Of a DNA stretch of 64,000 bases, positions 9,171 through 17,655 are shown piece after piece (positions within the stretch are counted from its first letter, which is position 1; each line of letters opens with the position of its first letter). The notes beneath the pieces were generated by a model. That model searched no databases, was not told where the DNA came from, and saw only the letters and a list, made by a program, of their open reading frames with translations. The stretch comes from Mesorhizobium sp. B2-7-2 (lineage in GTDB: Bacteria > Pseudomonadota > Alphaproteobacteria > Rhizobiales > Rhizobiaceae): the NCBI RefSeq assembly GCF_006440775.1, contig NZ_VFTZ01000008.1, forward strand, positions 1-64,000, in the 5' to 3' direction. Both the position numbers and the translations under genes were made by a program.

Positions 9171-10418
9171 ATGAAGACCATGTTTGCCAAGCTGGCTTTA
9201 GCCGCGGCCGTCATCGGCGGCGGCCTGCAGGCGGCGTCCGCCGAGACCGCCAACATCTGGGTGCGCGCCGACGGCTCGAACTTCATGCCGCGCATCGTCG
9301 ACGCCTTCAACAAGGCCAACAAGGACCAGATCAAGCTCGACATCATTCCCAACGCCGAGATCATCCCGAAATATGGCGCGGCCGCGGCCGGCGGCACCGC
9401 GCCCGACGCGCTTTCGCTCGACCTGATCTACACGCCGTCCTTCGCCGCCGCCGGCCAGTTGGAGGACATTACAGATTGGGCGAAATCCTTGCCCTATTTC
9501 GCCAGCCTGTCGCCGGCGCATGTGAAGACCGGCACCTATAAGGACCGCATCTACGGCCTGCCGTTCTCAGCCGACGCCTCGGTGCTGATCTGGAACAAGA
9601 AGCTGTTCAAGCAGGCGGGGCTCGACCCCGAGAAGGGACCGACCAACTGGGCCGAGATCGAGGCCGACGCCGAAAAGGTCAACGCGCTCGGCGGCGACAT
9701 CAAGGGCTTCTATTTCTCCGGCAATTGCGGCGGCTGCAACATCTTCACCTTCACGCCGCTGATCTGGGCCTCGGGCGGCGACATCCTGTCCGAAGACGGC
9801 TCGAAGGCAACGCTCGACAGCCCGCAGCTGCGCGGCGCGATCGACCTCTATCGCTCGATGGTCAAGAAGGGGCTGGTGCCCGAGGGCGCGCAGACCGACA
9901 CCGGCGCCAATTTCTTCGCCGCCTTCGCCGGCGGCAAGATCGGCATCTCGCCGTCCGGCGCCTTCGCCATCGGCGCGCTCAACACGCAATACCCGGACGT
10001 CGACTACGGCATCACCTTCCTGCCGGGCAAGGACGGCGGCTGGTCGTCCTTTGCCGGCGGCGATAATTTCGTCGTCACCAAGGGCACCAAGAAGATCGCC
10101 GTGGTGAAGGAGTTCCTGGACTTCGCCTATTCGCTCGAGGGCCAGACGATCCTTGCCAAATATGGCAGCCTGCCGGTGCGCAACGACATCGCCAAGGACG
10201 CGTTGAAGGATCTCGACCCGCGCTACCAGGTGGCGGCCGAGGCGATGGCCAAGGGCAAGACGCCCTATTCGGTGGTATTCAACGACCTGATCAACTCGGC
10301 CAACGGGCCGTGGACGCAGATGATTAACGAGGTGTTCTTCGGCGACGACGTCGACGGCGCGATCAAGAACGCGCAGGACACCATGCAGTCGATCATCGAC
10401 CAGGCGCCGAACAAGTAG
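9171..10418 (+). CDS. Sugar ABC transporter, solute-binding protein (family 1)
   Basis: Periplasmic receptor of a carbohydrate importer. The signal peptide is MKTMFAKLALAAAVIGGG followed by AASA-E. The mature part shows the extracellular family 1 pattern: NIWVRADGSNFMPRIVDAFN, NAEIIPKYGAAAAGGTAPDA, YGLPFSADASVLIWNKKLF, and KKIAVVKEFLDFAYSLEGQ. ATG 9171 and ATG 9156 both have purine-rich ribosome sites (GAGGAG); 9171 gives the more usual signal peptide. It is 76 bases after the LacI gene and before two permeases, so probably one operon. Confidence 0.92.
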   Translation: MKTMFAKLALAAAVIGGGLQAASAETANIWVRADGSNFMPRIVDAFNKANKDQIKLDIIPNAEIIPKYGAAAAGGTAPDALSLDLIYTPSFAAAGQLEDITDWAKSLPYFASLSPAHVKTGTYKDRIYGLPFSADASVLIWNKKLFKQAGLDPEKGPTNWAEIEADAEKVNALGGDIKGFYFSGNCGGCNIFTFTPLIWASGGDILSEDGSKATLDSPQLRGAIDLYRSMVKKGLVPEGAQTDTGANFFAAFAGGKIGISPSGAFAIGALNTQYPDVDYGITFLPGKDGGWSSFAGGDNFVVTKGTKKIAVVKEFLDFAYSLEGQTILAKYGSLPVRNDIAKDALKDLDPRYQVAAEAMAKGKTPYSVVFNDLINSANGPWTQMINEVFFGDDVDGAIKNAQDTMQSIIDQAPNK

Positions 10419-10474
10419 ACACCAGGGCCAACCGGCGGCGAGGATAGCGCAACGCCTCGCCGCCAAGGCTCTGA

Positions 10475-10511
10475 CCGGCCGCCCGCCCCGTCTCCCTGGC
10501 CGGGCGGCCGG
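10475..10511 (+). other. GC-rich stem-loop between binding-protein and permease genes
   Basis: Perfect 11-bp arms (10475-10485 and 10501-10511) enclose a 15-base loop, 57 bases after the binding-protein stop. No T-tract follows. Such hairpins after binding-protein genes often protect the upstream mRNA or attenuate readthrough, giving excess receptor over permease. That role is inferred. Confidence 0.6.
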
Positions 10512-10594
10512 GGACTGTATCGCTGAATGGCAGGAACTGACGCGTTGAGAAAGCTCATTCACCAGCATCGCCAATTTGAGGCGCCGCGAGGTTC

Positions 10595-10750
10595 GCTCCC
10601 CCTTCTCCCCTTGTGGGAGAAGGTGGATCGGCGCGCAGCGCCGAGACGGATGAGGGGTGTTCCAGGGATAGCCAACGTCTCACTCCGCTGGAACACCCCT
10701 CATCCGGCCACTTCGCGGCCACCTTCCCCCACAGGGGGGGAAGGGGAGGC
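10595..10750. repeat. Inverted RIME-like palindromic repeat pair
   Basis: Two inverted copies of a 63-70 base element (10595-10664 and 10688-10750) flank a 23-base centre. Each copy has an internal small hairpin (CTTCTCCCCTTGTGGGAGAAG type) and ends with GGATGAGGGGTGTTCCAG. The sequence matches the look of RIME-type intergenic mosaic elements known in Rhizobiales. The right copy runs up to six bases before the permease ATG and contains its GGGGAGG ribosome site. Confidence 0.8.
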
Positions 10751-10756
10751 GCTGCC

Positions 10757-11677
10757 ATGACCGCCATCACCGCAACCTCCGCTCCCGCCCGCTCACGCAT
10801 CGGCGTCAGCCGCCGGCAATGGGTGGGCCTGCTCTATGTCCTGCCGGCCGTCGCCCTGGTCACCGTCTTCTTCGTCATCCCGCTCGGCATGACCGCCTGG
10901 ATGTCGCTCCACAACTGGCCGCTGATGGGCGAGCATGCCTTCATCGGCCTCGACAACTACTTTGCCATCCTGCGCGACACGCGCTTCTGGAATGCGCTGA
11001 GATTTACGTTCTACTACACCGTGATCGTCACCATCGCGATTTTCGCCGTCGCGTTTCCGTTGGCGATCTTCATCGAAAAACCGCGTCCGCTGACCAATCT
11101 CTACCGCACCGCTTTCTTCATGCCGGCGGTGGTGGGCTTCGCCTCGGCGAGCCTGCTCTGGTCCTGGCTGCTCAACGTCGATTCCGGCCTGTTCAGCCCG
11201 GCCGCCTTCGATCTCGGCCTGACCGCGAAGAAGATCAATCTGCTCGCCACCTTCCAGCCGGCCTTCTGGTCGATCATCGCCATGGTGGTCTGGAAAGTCG
11301 CCGGCTTCACCATGATCATCCTGATGACCGGGCTGCAGTCGATCCCGCAGGACCTGCAGGAGGCCGCCGTCATCGACGGGGCAGGGCCGTTCGCAAGGTT
11401 CCGGGCCATCACCTTGCCGCTGATGCGCCGCACGCTGGCGCTGGCGCTGATCCTGTCGGTGGCGGGCTCGATCCTCGCCTTCGACCAGTTTTACATCATC
11501 CTGCGCGGCGGTCCGCGCAACCAGACGCTGACGGCGGTCTACTGGATCTTCAACCAGTCCTTCGTCTCGTTCAAGCTCGGCTACGGCGCCGCGCTCTCCA
11601 TGGTGCTGCTGGTGATCCTGGTGGCGCTCAGCCTCATCCAGCTCTGGCTGCTGCGCAAGCCCGAGGGGCTCGACTGA
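10757..11677 (+). CDS. Sugar ABC transporter permease (MalF/UgpA type)
   Basis: Inner-membrane permease subunit, six predicted membrane segments. The cytoplasmic EAA loop is visible (LQEAAVIDGAGPFARFRAITLP), where the ATPase docks. The start ATG 10757 has GGGGAGG seven bases upstream; longer upstream frame to 10613 lies in the repeat and is not expected to be coding. 306 aa is normal. Its stop overlaps the next permease ATG by one base. Confidence 0.92.
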   Translation: MTAITATSAPARSRIGVSRRQWVGLLYVLPAVALVTVFFVIPLGMTAWMSLHNWPLMGEHAFIGLDNYFAILRDTRFWNALRFTFYYTVIVTIAIFAVAFPLAIFIEKPRPLTNLYRTAFFMPAVVGFASASLLWSWLLNVDSGLFSPAAFDLGLTAKKINLLATFQPAFWSIIAMVVWKVAGFTMIILMTGLQSIPQDLQEAAVIDGAGPFARFRAITLPLMRRTLALALILSVAGSILAFDQFYIILRGGPRNQTLTAVYWIFNQSFVSFKLGYGAALSMVLLVILVALSLIQLWLLRKPEGLD

Positions 11678-12534
11678 TGGCCGAGGCGATGTCGCAAAAC
11701 CGCAAAGTCGGCTTCAGCCTGGCCAGGCACTCCACCGGCATCATCGCATCGGTGCTGTTCCTGGCGCCGATCGTCTGGACCGTGCTGTCGACCTTCAAGC
11801 CGGCGCAGGAGGCGCGCCAGCCGCCACTGCCGCCCTGGCCGACCACCGGCTTCTCGATCGAGAATTATCAGACGCTGAACTCCTTCGGCGACGGGCTCTG
11901 GGTCTCGGCGCAGAACAGCATCTATGTCTCGGTTATGACGGTGCTGCTCTCGGTGCTGGTCAGCGTGCTTGCCGGCTACGGCTTCTCGCGCTTCCGCTTT
12001 CCGTTCAGGGATTTCTTCTTCGTCCTCATCCTGTCGACGATCATGATCCCGTTCCAGTCGATCCTGACGCCGATCTTCCTGGTGCTGACGAAGCTCGGCC
12101 TGCACAACACGCTGACCGGGCTGGTCTGCGTCTACGTCACGCTGCAGCTGCCGTTCTCGATCTTCATGATGCGCAACGCCTTCGATGCCGTGCCGCGCGA
12201 GATCGAGGAGGCCGCGCGCATGGACGGCGCAAACAATGTCACCATGCTCGTCAAGGTGATGCTGCCGCTGGTCTGGCCGGGCGTCGTCACCATCGCGCTG
12301 TTCGCCTTCCTCGGCGCCTGGAACGAGTTCCTGGCAGCGCTCGTGCTGATGACCGACCAGTCCAAATTCACCCTGCCGGTGATGATGACCGCGCTTCAGT
12401 CCGGCCGCTTCGGCGCCATCGACTGGGGCGCCGTGCAGGCCGGCGTCACGGTGATGATGGTGCCTTGCCTGATCCTGTTCCTGGCGCTGCAGCGCTTCTA
12501 CATCCGCGGCCTGATGGCCGGGGCCGTCAAGTAA
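11677..12534 (+). CDS. Sugar ABC transporter permease (MalG/UgpE type)
   Basis: Second permease subunit. ATG 11677 overlaps the preceding TGA (TGATG), so the genes are translationally coupled; the longer frame upstream is the shadow of the first permease. Membrane segments begin at TGIIASVLFLAPIVWTVLS, and the EAA loop reads IEEAARMDGANNVTMLVKVMLP. 285 aa is typical. No ATP-binding subunit gene is found in this operon, so a shared MsmK/UgpC-like ATPase encoded elsewhere is needed. Confidence 0.92.
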   Translation: MAEAMSQNRKVGFSLARHSTGIIASVLFLAPIVWTVLSTFKPAQEARQPPLPPWPTTGFSIENYQTLNSFGDGLWVSAQNSIYVSVMTVLLSVLVSVLAGYGFSRFRFPFRDFFFVLILSTIMIPFQSILTPIFLVLTKLGLHNTLTGLVCVYVTLQLPFSIFMMRNAFDAVPREIEEAARMDGANNVTMLVKVMLPLVWPGVVTIALFAFLGAWNEFLAALVLMTDQSKFTLPVMMTALQSGRFGAIDWGAVQAGVTVMMVPCLILFLALQRFYIRGLMAGAVK

Positions 12535-12552
12535 TTCGAATGGAGTGAAATC

Positions 12553-14517
12553 ATGACCGCAACGCAGCCCGCCGCGCCGACCGGCACCTCCGCCAAGCCG
12601 AAGCTCGCCTTCCGCCCGTTGCCAGTGCCGCAGGTCGATGTCCACGGCTTCTGGGGCGACCGTGTCGACGCAGTGGCAGCCAAGACCGCCGGCATCCTCT
12701 ACGACCGCTGTGTCGAGGCGCACATGCTGGAGCAGATCGATCCGGACGTGCCGTCGCCCGGCGTCGTCATCCCCTTCCATGTCAGCGACGGTTTTACCGC
12801 GCGCACCGTGACGACGCAGATGTTCTGGGATTCCGATTGGGGCAAGACCATCGAGACCGCCGCCTATTCGCTCTACCGGCGCCGCAATCCAGATCTGGAA
12901 AAGAAGATCGACGCCGTCATCGACATGTATGGCAAGCTGCAGCAGGAGGACGGCTATCTCTCCAGCTGGTACCAGCGCATCCAGCCCGGCCTGCGCTGGA
13001 CCAACCTGCGCGACTGCCACGAACTTTACTGCGCCGGGCATCTGATCGAAGGCGCCGTCGCCTACTTTCAAGCGACCGGCAAACGCAAGCTGCTCGACAT
13101 CATGAGCCGCTATGCCGACCACATCGCCGACACTTTCGGTCCCGAGCCCGGCAAGCGCAAGGGCTATTGCGGCCATGAGGAGATCGAGCTGGCGCTGGTC
13201 AGGCTCGCGCGCGCCACCGGCAACGACAAATATATGAAGCTGGCTAAGTATTTCATCGACCAGCGCGGCCAGCAGCCGCATTATTTCGACGAGGAGGCGC
13301 TGGCGCGCGGCGCCGACCCGAAGGATTTCCACTTCAAGACCTATGAATATAACCAGTCGCACAAGCCGGTGCGCGAGCAGGACAAAGTCGTCGGCCATGC
13401 GGTGAGGGCGATGTATCTCTATTCCGGCATGGCCGATATCGCGACCGAGTATGGTGACGACACGCTCAAGGTGACTCTCGAGCGGCTCTGGGACGATCTC
13501 ACGACGAAGAGCCTCTACGTCACTGGCGGCCTCGGCCCGTCGGCCGACAATGAAGGCTTCACCAACGACTACGACCTGCCCAACGAAACCGCCTATGCCG
13601 AGACCTGCGCTTCGGTCGGCCTGGTGTTCTGGGCAAGCCGCATGCTCGGCATGGGCCCGAACGCCCGCTACGCCGACATGATGGAACGCGCCCTCTACAA
13701 CGGCTCGATCTCCGGCCTATCGCTCGACGGCTCGCTGTTCTTCTACGAGAACCCGCTGGAGAGCCGGGGCGGCCATCATCGCTGGAAATGGCACCGCTGC
13801 CCGTGCTGCCCACCCAATATCGGCCGCATGGTGGCGTCGATCGGCAGCTATTTCTACGGCCTCGCCGACGATGCGCTGGCCGTGCACCTCTACGGCGATT
13901 CGAGCGCCCGCTTCGAGATCGCCGGCCAGCAGGTCAGCCTCGTCCAGGCCAGCAACTATCCGTGGGATGGCGCGATTGCGATCGAGATCGGGCCGGAGGC
14001 GCCCATAGAGTTCACGCTTCACCTGCGCATACCTGCCTGGTGCCGCAAGGCGGCGTTGCGCGTCAACGGCAAGCTCGTCGATCTCGAAGCGGCGACGGTC
14101 GACGGCTATGCAGCGATCCGCCGCGAATGGCAAAAAGGCGACAAGGTCGAGCTCGACCTCGAAATGTCGATGGCGCGCCTCTTCGCCAATCCGCAGGTGC
14201 GCCAGGACATCGGCCGTGTGGCGCTCGCGCGCGGCCCGCTGATCTATTGCGTCGAGGAAACCGACAATGGCGGCGGGCTGCATCGCATAGCGCTATCGCG
14301 CACGGCCAGGATCGAGGCGCACAAGGAGCCGAACCTGCTCGGCGGCGTCGTCACGCTTTCAGCCATCGGCAGCAGGGCCGAGACGGAAAACTGGGGCGCC
14401 GACCTCTATCGCTCGAAGCCGCCGGTGACGCAGGAAACGAACCTCAAGGCCGTTCCCTATTTCGCCTGGGACAATCGCGATCCCGGCGAGATGCTGGTCT
14501 GGCTGAGGGAAGGCTGA
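12553..14517 (+). CDS. GH127 (DUF1680) beta-L-arabinofuranosidase-like glycoside hydrolase
   Basis: Cytoplasmic glycosidase without a signal peptide. The family hydrolyses beta-L-arabinofuranosyl links, e.g. in plant hydroxyproline-rich glycoproteins (HypBA1 of Bifidobacterium). The zinc-thiolate catalytic set can be placed: E350 and C352 in YAETCAS, and C416, C418, C419 in HRCPCCPPN, equivalent to HypBA1 E338, C340, C415, C417 (nucleophile) and C418. An (alpha/alpha)6 barrel and C-terminal beta domain fit 654 aa. It ends the LacI/ABC operon (18 bases after permease 2), so it probably cleaves the imported sugar. The exact substrate is not shown; other GH127-type specificities are possible. 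Confidence 0.9.
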   Translation: MTATQPAAPTGTSAKPKLAFRPLPVPQVDVHGFWGDRVDAVAAKTAGILYDRCVEAHMLEQIDPDVPSPGVVIPFHVSDGFTARTVTTQMFWDSDWGKTIETAAYSLYRRRNPDLEKKIDAVIDMYGKLQQEDGYLSSWYQRIQPGLRWTNLRDCHELYCAGHLIEGAVAYFQATGKRKLLDIMSRYADHIADTFGPEPGKRKGYCGHEEIELALVRLARATGNDKYMKLAKYFIDQRGQQPHYFDEEALARGADPKDFHFKTYEYNQSHKPVREQDKVVGHAVRAMYLYSGMADIATEYGDDTLKVTLERLWDDLTTKSLYVTGGLGPSADNEGFTNDYDLPNETAYAETCASVGLVFWASRMLGMGPNARYADMMERALYNGSISGLSLDGSLFFYENPLESRGGHHRWKWHRCPCCPPNIGRMVASIGSYFYGLADDALAVHLYGDSSARFEIAGQQVSLVQASNYPWDGAIAIEIGPEAPIEFTLHLRIPAWCRKAALRVNGKLVDLEAATVDGYAAIRREWQKGDKVELDLEMSMARLFANPQVRQDIGRVALARGPLIYCVEETDNGGGLHRIALSRTARIEAHKEPNLLGGVVTLSAIGSRAETENWGADLYRSKPPVTQETNLKAVPYFAWDNRDPGEMLVWLREG

Positions 14518-14529
14518 ACGCGGCTTCTC

Positions 14530-15336
14530 TCAAAGATGCACGAAGGCCGTCAGCGGCAGGTGGTCGGAGGCGACCCGCGACAGCGGCGTGTCATGCGCCT
14601 CGACGCCTGAAACCAGGTCGTGCCGGTTGCCCATGATGCGGTCGAGCGCCAGCACCGGCAGGCCGGATGGGAAAGTCGGCACCGCCGGCGTCGGGCCGAA
14701 GGTCGTGTGCAGCGTGTTCAGCGCCGAGCGGTTGCCGAGCCGCCATTCGTTGAGGTCGCCCAGAAGCAGCGTCGGCCTCTCGTCGGCGCTGCTCATGATG
14801 TCGAGCACGACGCGGGCCTGTTCCGAACGCGAACGACGCAGCAGGCCGAGATGGGCGGCAATGACGCGCAGCGACCGTTTCTCGTCGAGATCGATCTCGG
14901 CGACCAGCGCGCCGCGCGGCTCCAGTCCCGGCAGTTTGAGCTGGTGGACGTCGCGCACGGTGCCGCGCTTGAACAACAGCACATTGCCGCGCCAGCCATG
15001 GCCCTTGCCGTTGCCGCTGACCGGCACCGGCACCAGCCCCGTTTCCAGCTCCAGGCGGGCCAGGTCGAGCAGCCCGGCCCTGTCGCCGAAGCGGTTGTCG
15101 GCCTCCTGCAGCGCGATCACGTCAGGGCTCATTTCGCGGATGACGCGTGCCGTCCGTTCGGGGTCGAATCTGCGGTCGGTGCCGATGCATTTGTGGACGT
15201 TGTAGGAGGCAACGACGATTTCAGTGTCGTTGACGCGCTTGCGCGGCGTCGCCTTCGCCTTGCGTGCGCTTCTGCTGCGGATCGAGAGCAGCACGGTCTC
15301 GGGCAGGCTGCGTCCTTTGATGTCGTCTATCTCCAT
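14530..15336 (-). CDS. Endonuclease/exonuclease/phosphatase family protein
   Basis: EEP-fold metal hydrolase of unknown substrate (DNase, phosphodiesterase or phospholipid phosphatase types share this fold). Motifs: VVASYNVHKCIGTD (Asn metal ligand), DVIALQEAD (catalytic Glu), RVIAAHLGLLRRSR, LLLGDLNEW (Asp-x-Asn) and ASDHLPLTAFV (Asp-His). It begins 24 bases after the stop of the cardiolipin synthase gene on the same strand. In many Rhizobiales the pair stands together, suggesting a link to phospholipid turnover, though this is inference. Confidence 0.88.
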   Translation of the reverse strand: MEIDDIKGRSLPETVLLSIRSRSARKAKATPRKRVNDTEIVVASYNVHKCIGTDRRFDPERTARVIREMSPDVIALQEADNRFGDRAGLLDLARLELETGLVPVPVSGNGKGHGWRGNVLLFKRGTVRDVHQLKLPGLEPRGALVAEIDLDEKRSLRVIAAHLGLLRRSRSEQARVVLDIMSSADERPTLLLGDLNEWRLGNRSALNTLHTTFGPTPAVPTFPSGLPVLALDRIMGNRHDLVSGVEAHDTPLSRVASDHLPLTAFVHL

Positions 15337-15360
15337 GATCCCGATGCTCGATTTCCTGCT

Positions 15361-16821
15361 CTAAAGATAGGGCGATCCCAGCCACAGCAAACGGTCGAAG
15401 ACGCGGATTGCGAACGGCCTTGCCTTCAGCGTCTGCAGCGTCACCGGCTGGGCGGTGGAGATGGCGGCGGCGATGCGGGCGTCGATCTCGGCGGCGAAGT
15501 TTTCATCCAGGACTTCCATGTCGATCTCGAAATTCAGCCTCAACGAGCGGGCGTCCAGATTGGAAGAGCCGACATAGGCCCACACGCCGTCGATCGCCAT
15601 CAGCTTCGAATGGTCGAACGCGCCTTCATGGCGCCAGACGCGGCAATAATGCTTCAAAACCTGGTCGAACTGCGCCGTCATCGCATGATCGACGAGGAAG
15701 AGGTTGTTCACCGCCGGCACGACGATGTCGATTTCGACGCCGCGCCGGCCGGCCGTGGTCAGCGCGCTGATGAACTCGCGGTCCGGCAGGAAATAGGGCG
15801 ACATGATGCGGATCGATTTGCGGGCGACCGAGAACGCCCCCATCAGCAGCTTGAGATTGGTTTCGTTGGACGCGTCCGGCCCGGTCGCGACCGCGCGCAC
15901 CAGCATCGGCTGCCCTGGCGGCGGCAGGACGCGCTCGACCTGCCAGGGTCCGTCCTTCAGGGCTTCGTTGCCGGCGAAGCGCCAGTCCTCGGCGGCCACC
16001 GAGAACAGATCGGCCACCACCGGCCCGGTGACCTCGAAATGCGTGTCGCGCGAACTGTCGGAACCGGCGAATTCGGCCGAGAATCCCTTGCGGATGTTCA
16101 TGCCTCCCGTGAACGCCACCGTGCCGTCGACGATGAGTATCTTCCTGTGGGTCCTGAGATTGGCATAGGGAAGTCTCAGGCCCATGACGATGTTGCCGTT
16201 GAAGAGATCGACCGTGACGTCGGCCTCCCTGAGCTGCTTCAGGATGCTGGGCACGGAATAGCGCACGCCGACGGCGTCGATCAGCACGCGCACGGTGACG
16301 CCGCGCTTGACGGCATTGCCGAGCGACTGCACGAAAAGCGCTCCGACCGCGTCATTGTCGAAAATATAGGTTTCCAGAAGCACGCTTCGTTGCGCCGCGT
16401 CGATCGCCCGGCACATCGCCATATAGGCCTCGTCGCCGGTCTTGAGCACCGCGATCGTGTTTCCCGAGGTGAGCGGGCGCCGCGCCACCCTGTCGCCCAG
16501 CGTCTTCAGCCCGGTAAAACGCTGGCCGAATTCGGCGTTGATCAAGGCTTCCAGCGCGACGTCGCGATCATGCCTGGCGGCGGCGGCCTCGGGCGAGACC
16601 GGCCGCATGGCGCTGATCGTCGCGCGGCGGATGCGGTTGATGCCGGCAATGGCGTAGATGATCGCGCCGAGGAAGGGCGACAAGAGCATCACGCCCACCC
16701 AGCCGGTGGCCGCGCGCACGTCTTCCTTCGTCATGATGGCATGCACGATGCCCACCGCCGCCATCGCCAGCGACAGGATCAGGATAAGCGTCGACCAGTG
16801 ACTCGCAATCGCCTCGAACAT
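15361..16821 (-). CDS. cls: Cardiolipin synthase (phospholipase D family)
   Basis: Membrane enzyme that condenses two phosphatidylglycerols to cardiolipin. Two N-terminal membrane segments (TLILILSLAMAAVGIVHAIM, then VGVMLLSPFLGAIIYAIAGI) precede two PLD domains with HxKx4D motifs: HRKILIVD starting at residue 225 and HSKLMAID at 404. ATG 16821 gives 486 aa, the usual length; earlier starts (ATG 16911, TTG 16959) would add a low-complexity extension. Likely co-transcribed with the EEP gene. Confidence 0.9.
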   Translation of the reverse strand: MFEAIASHWSTLILILSLAMAAVGIVHAIMTKEDVRAATGWVGVMLLSPFLGAIIYAIAGINRIRRATISAMRPVSPEAAAARHDRDVALEALINAEFGQRFTGLKTLGDRVARRPLTSGNTIAVLKTGDEAYMAMCRAIDAAQRSVLLETYIFDNDAVGALFVQSLGNAVKRGVTVRVLIDAVGVRYSVPSILKQLREADVTVDLFNGNIVMGLRLPYANLRTHRKILIVDGTVAFTGGMNIRKGFSAEFAGSDSSRDTHFEVTGPVVADLFSVAAEDWRFAGNEALKDGPWQVERVLPPPGQPMLVRAVATGPDASNETNLKLLMGAFSVARKSIRIMSPYFLPDREFISALTTAGRRGVEIDIVVPAVNNLFLVDHAMTAQFDQVLKHYCRVWRHEGAFDHSKLMAIDGVWAYVGSSNLDARSLRLNFEIDMEVLDENFAAEIDARIAAAISTAQPVTLQTLKARPFAIRVFDRLLWLGSPYL

Positions 16822-16969
16822 CGGCCCGACTATTGTGCGAGCCGCCGCGGAAGGCAATGCGGACGGGTTATTCCCGGGCTCATTCGGAAGCCTGGCAGCA
16901 AGAACCGCGCTCATCCGCGCGGCCAGTTCCGTGACCGCGATCGAGCGATACGTCGGCAAGGCCGCCGGC

Positions 16970-17617
16970 CTAAAGCTTCCTGAAGAAGCCTGACAGAATG
17001 TTCGGACCTGCTTCGCCTGGCCGCAGCCTGATCCCGTCCTCGAAGCAGTTCAGCGTCACACACTCGAAGCCGTTGGCCGCGAGGAGCGCCACCAGCGAGT
17101 CGCGGTCGAAATGGTGCAGGTGCTCGTTGGGCAGACGCATGCGCCATTTGGCGAACCACGCGTCGCCGTCGGCGCCGAGCTCGCGCCAGCGGCAATAGGG
17201 GACGGCGACAGCCAGGTGGCGGGCCGGAAGGCGGGAAAGGAAACAGAGATCGGGGATGTGCTCCAGCACGTCGAACATGGCGACGAGGTCCCAGGCGCCG
17301 GCGAGCGCCTCATCCCAATCGACAAAGCGGACACCCTTGGGCAGGGGAAACTCGGCGATATCGCAGCCGGCGCAATCGGCAACGCCGGTTATCTTCGCGG
17401 CTTCGATGAATGTGCCGGTGCCATATCCGATTTCCAGCACTGAGCGAGGTATCTCGCCGGTGATGCCGAGCACCCAGCCAAGCCGCTGATAGCCGAGCTT
17501 GATGGTCCGGTCGCTCAGGTCCTCGTAATAGGAGATGTATTTCTTGTCGTATTTGATCGGTGTGAAGTCGATCTGGTGGATCACGCCGAACCTGTCCACC
17601 TCATAATTGTCCAACAT
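16970..17617 (-). CDS. Class I SAM-dependent methyltransferase
   Basis: Cytoplasmic methyltransferase with the Rossmann motif I VLEIGYGTGTFIEAA, an acidic motif II (GCDIAEF), and motif DLVAMFDVLEHIPD. This is the UbiE/Methyltransf_11/23 type; the substrate cannot be deduced. The N-terminus (NYEVDRFGVIHQIDFTPIKY) resembles methyltransferases linked to sugar or polysaccharide genes. 215 aa. Confidence 0.85.
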   Translation of the reverse strand: MLDNYEVDRFGVIHQIDFTPIKYDKKYISYYEDLSDRTIKLGYQRLGWVLGITGEIPRSVLEIGYGTGTFIEAAKITGVADCAGCDIAEFPLPKGVRFVDWDEALAGAWDLVAMFDVLEHIPDLCFLSRLPARHLAVAVPYCRWRELGADGDAWFAKWRMRLPNEHLHHFDRDSLVALLAANGFECVTLNCFEDGIRLRPGEAGPNILSGFFRKL

Positions 17618-17655
17618 TGTCCGCGCGGCCTCCGGATGCCGAATTCCTTATAAGG

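Noticed and set aside
10819..11676. N-terminal extension of the second permease
   Set aside because: It is the out-of-frame shadow of the first permease; the coupled ATG 11677 gives the normal protein.
14620..16983. Long 787-codon plus-strand open frame
   Set aside because: It is antisense to the EEP and cardiolipin synthase genes, and its composition is that of a high-GC shadow frame with no domain motif.
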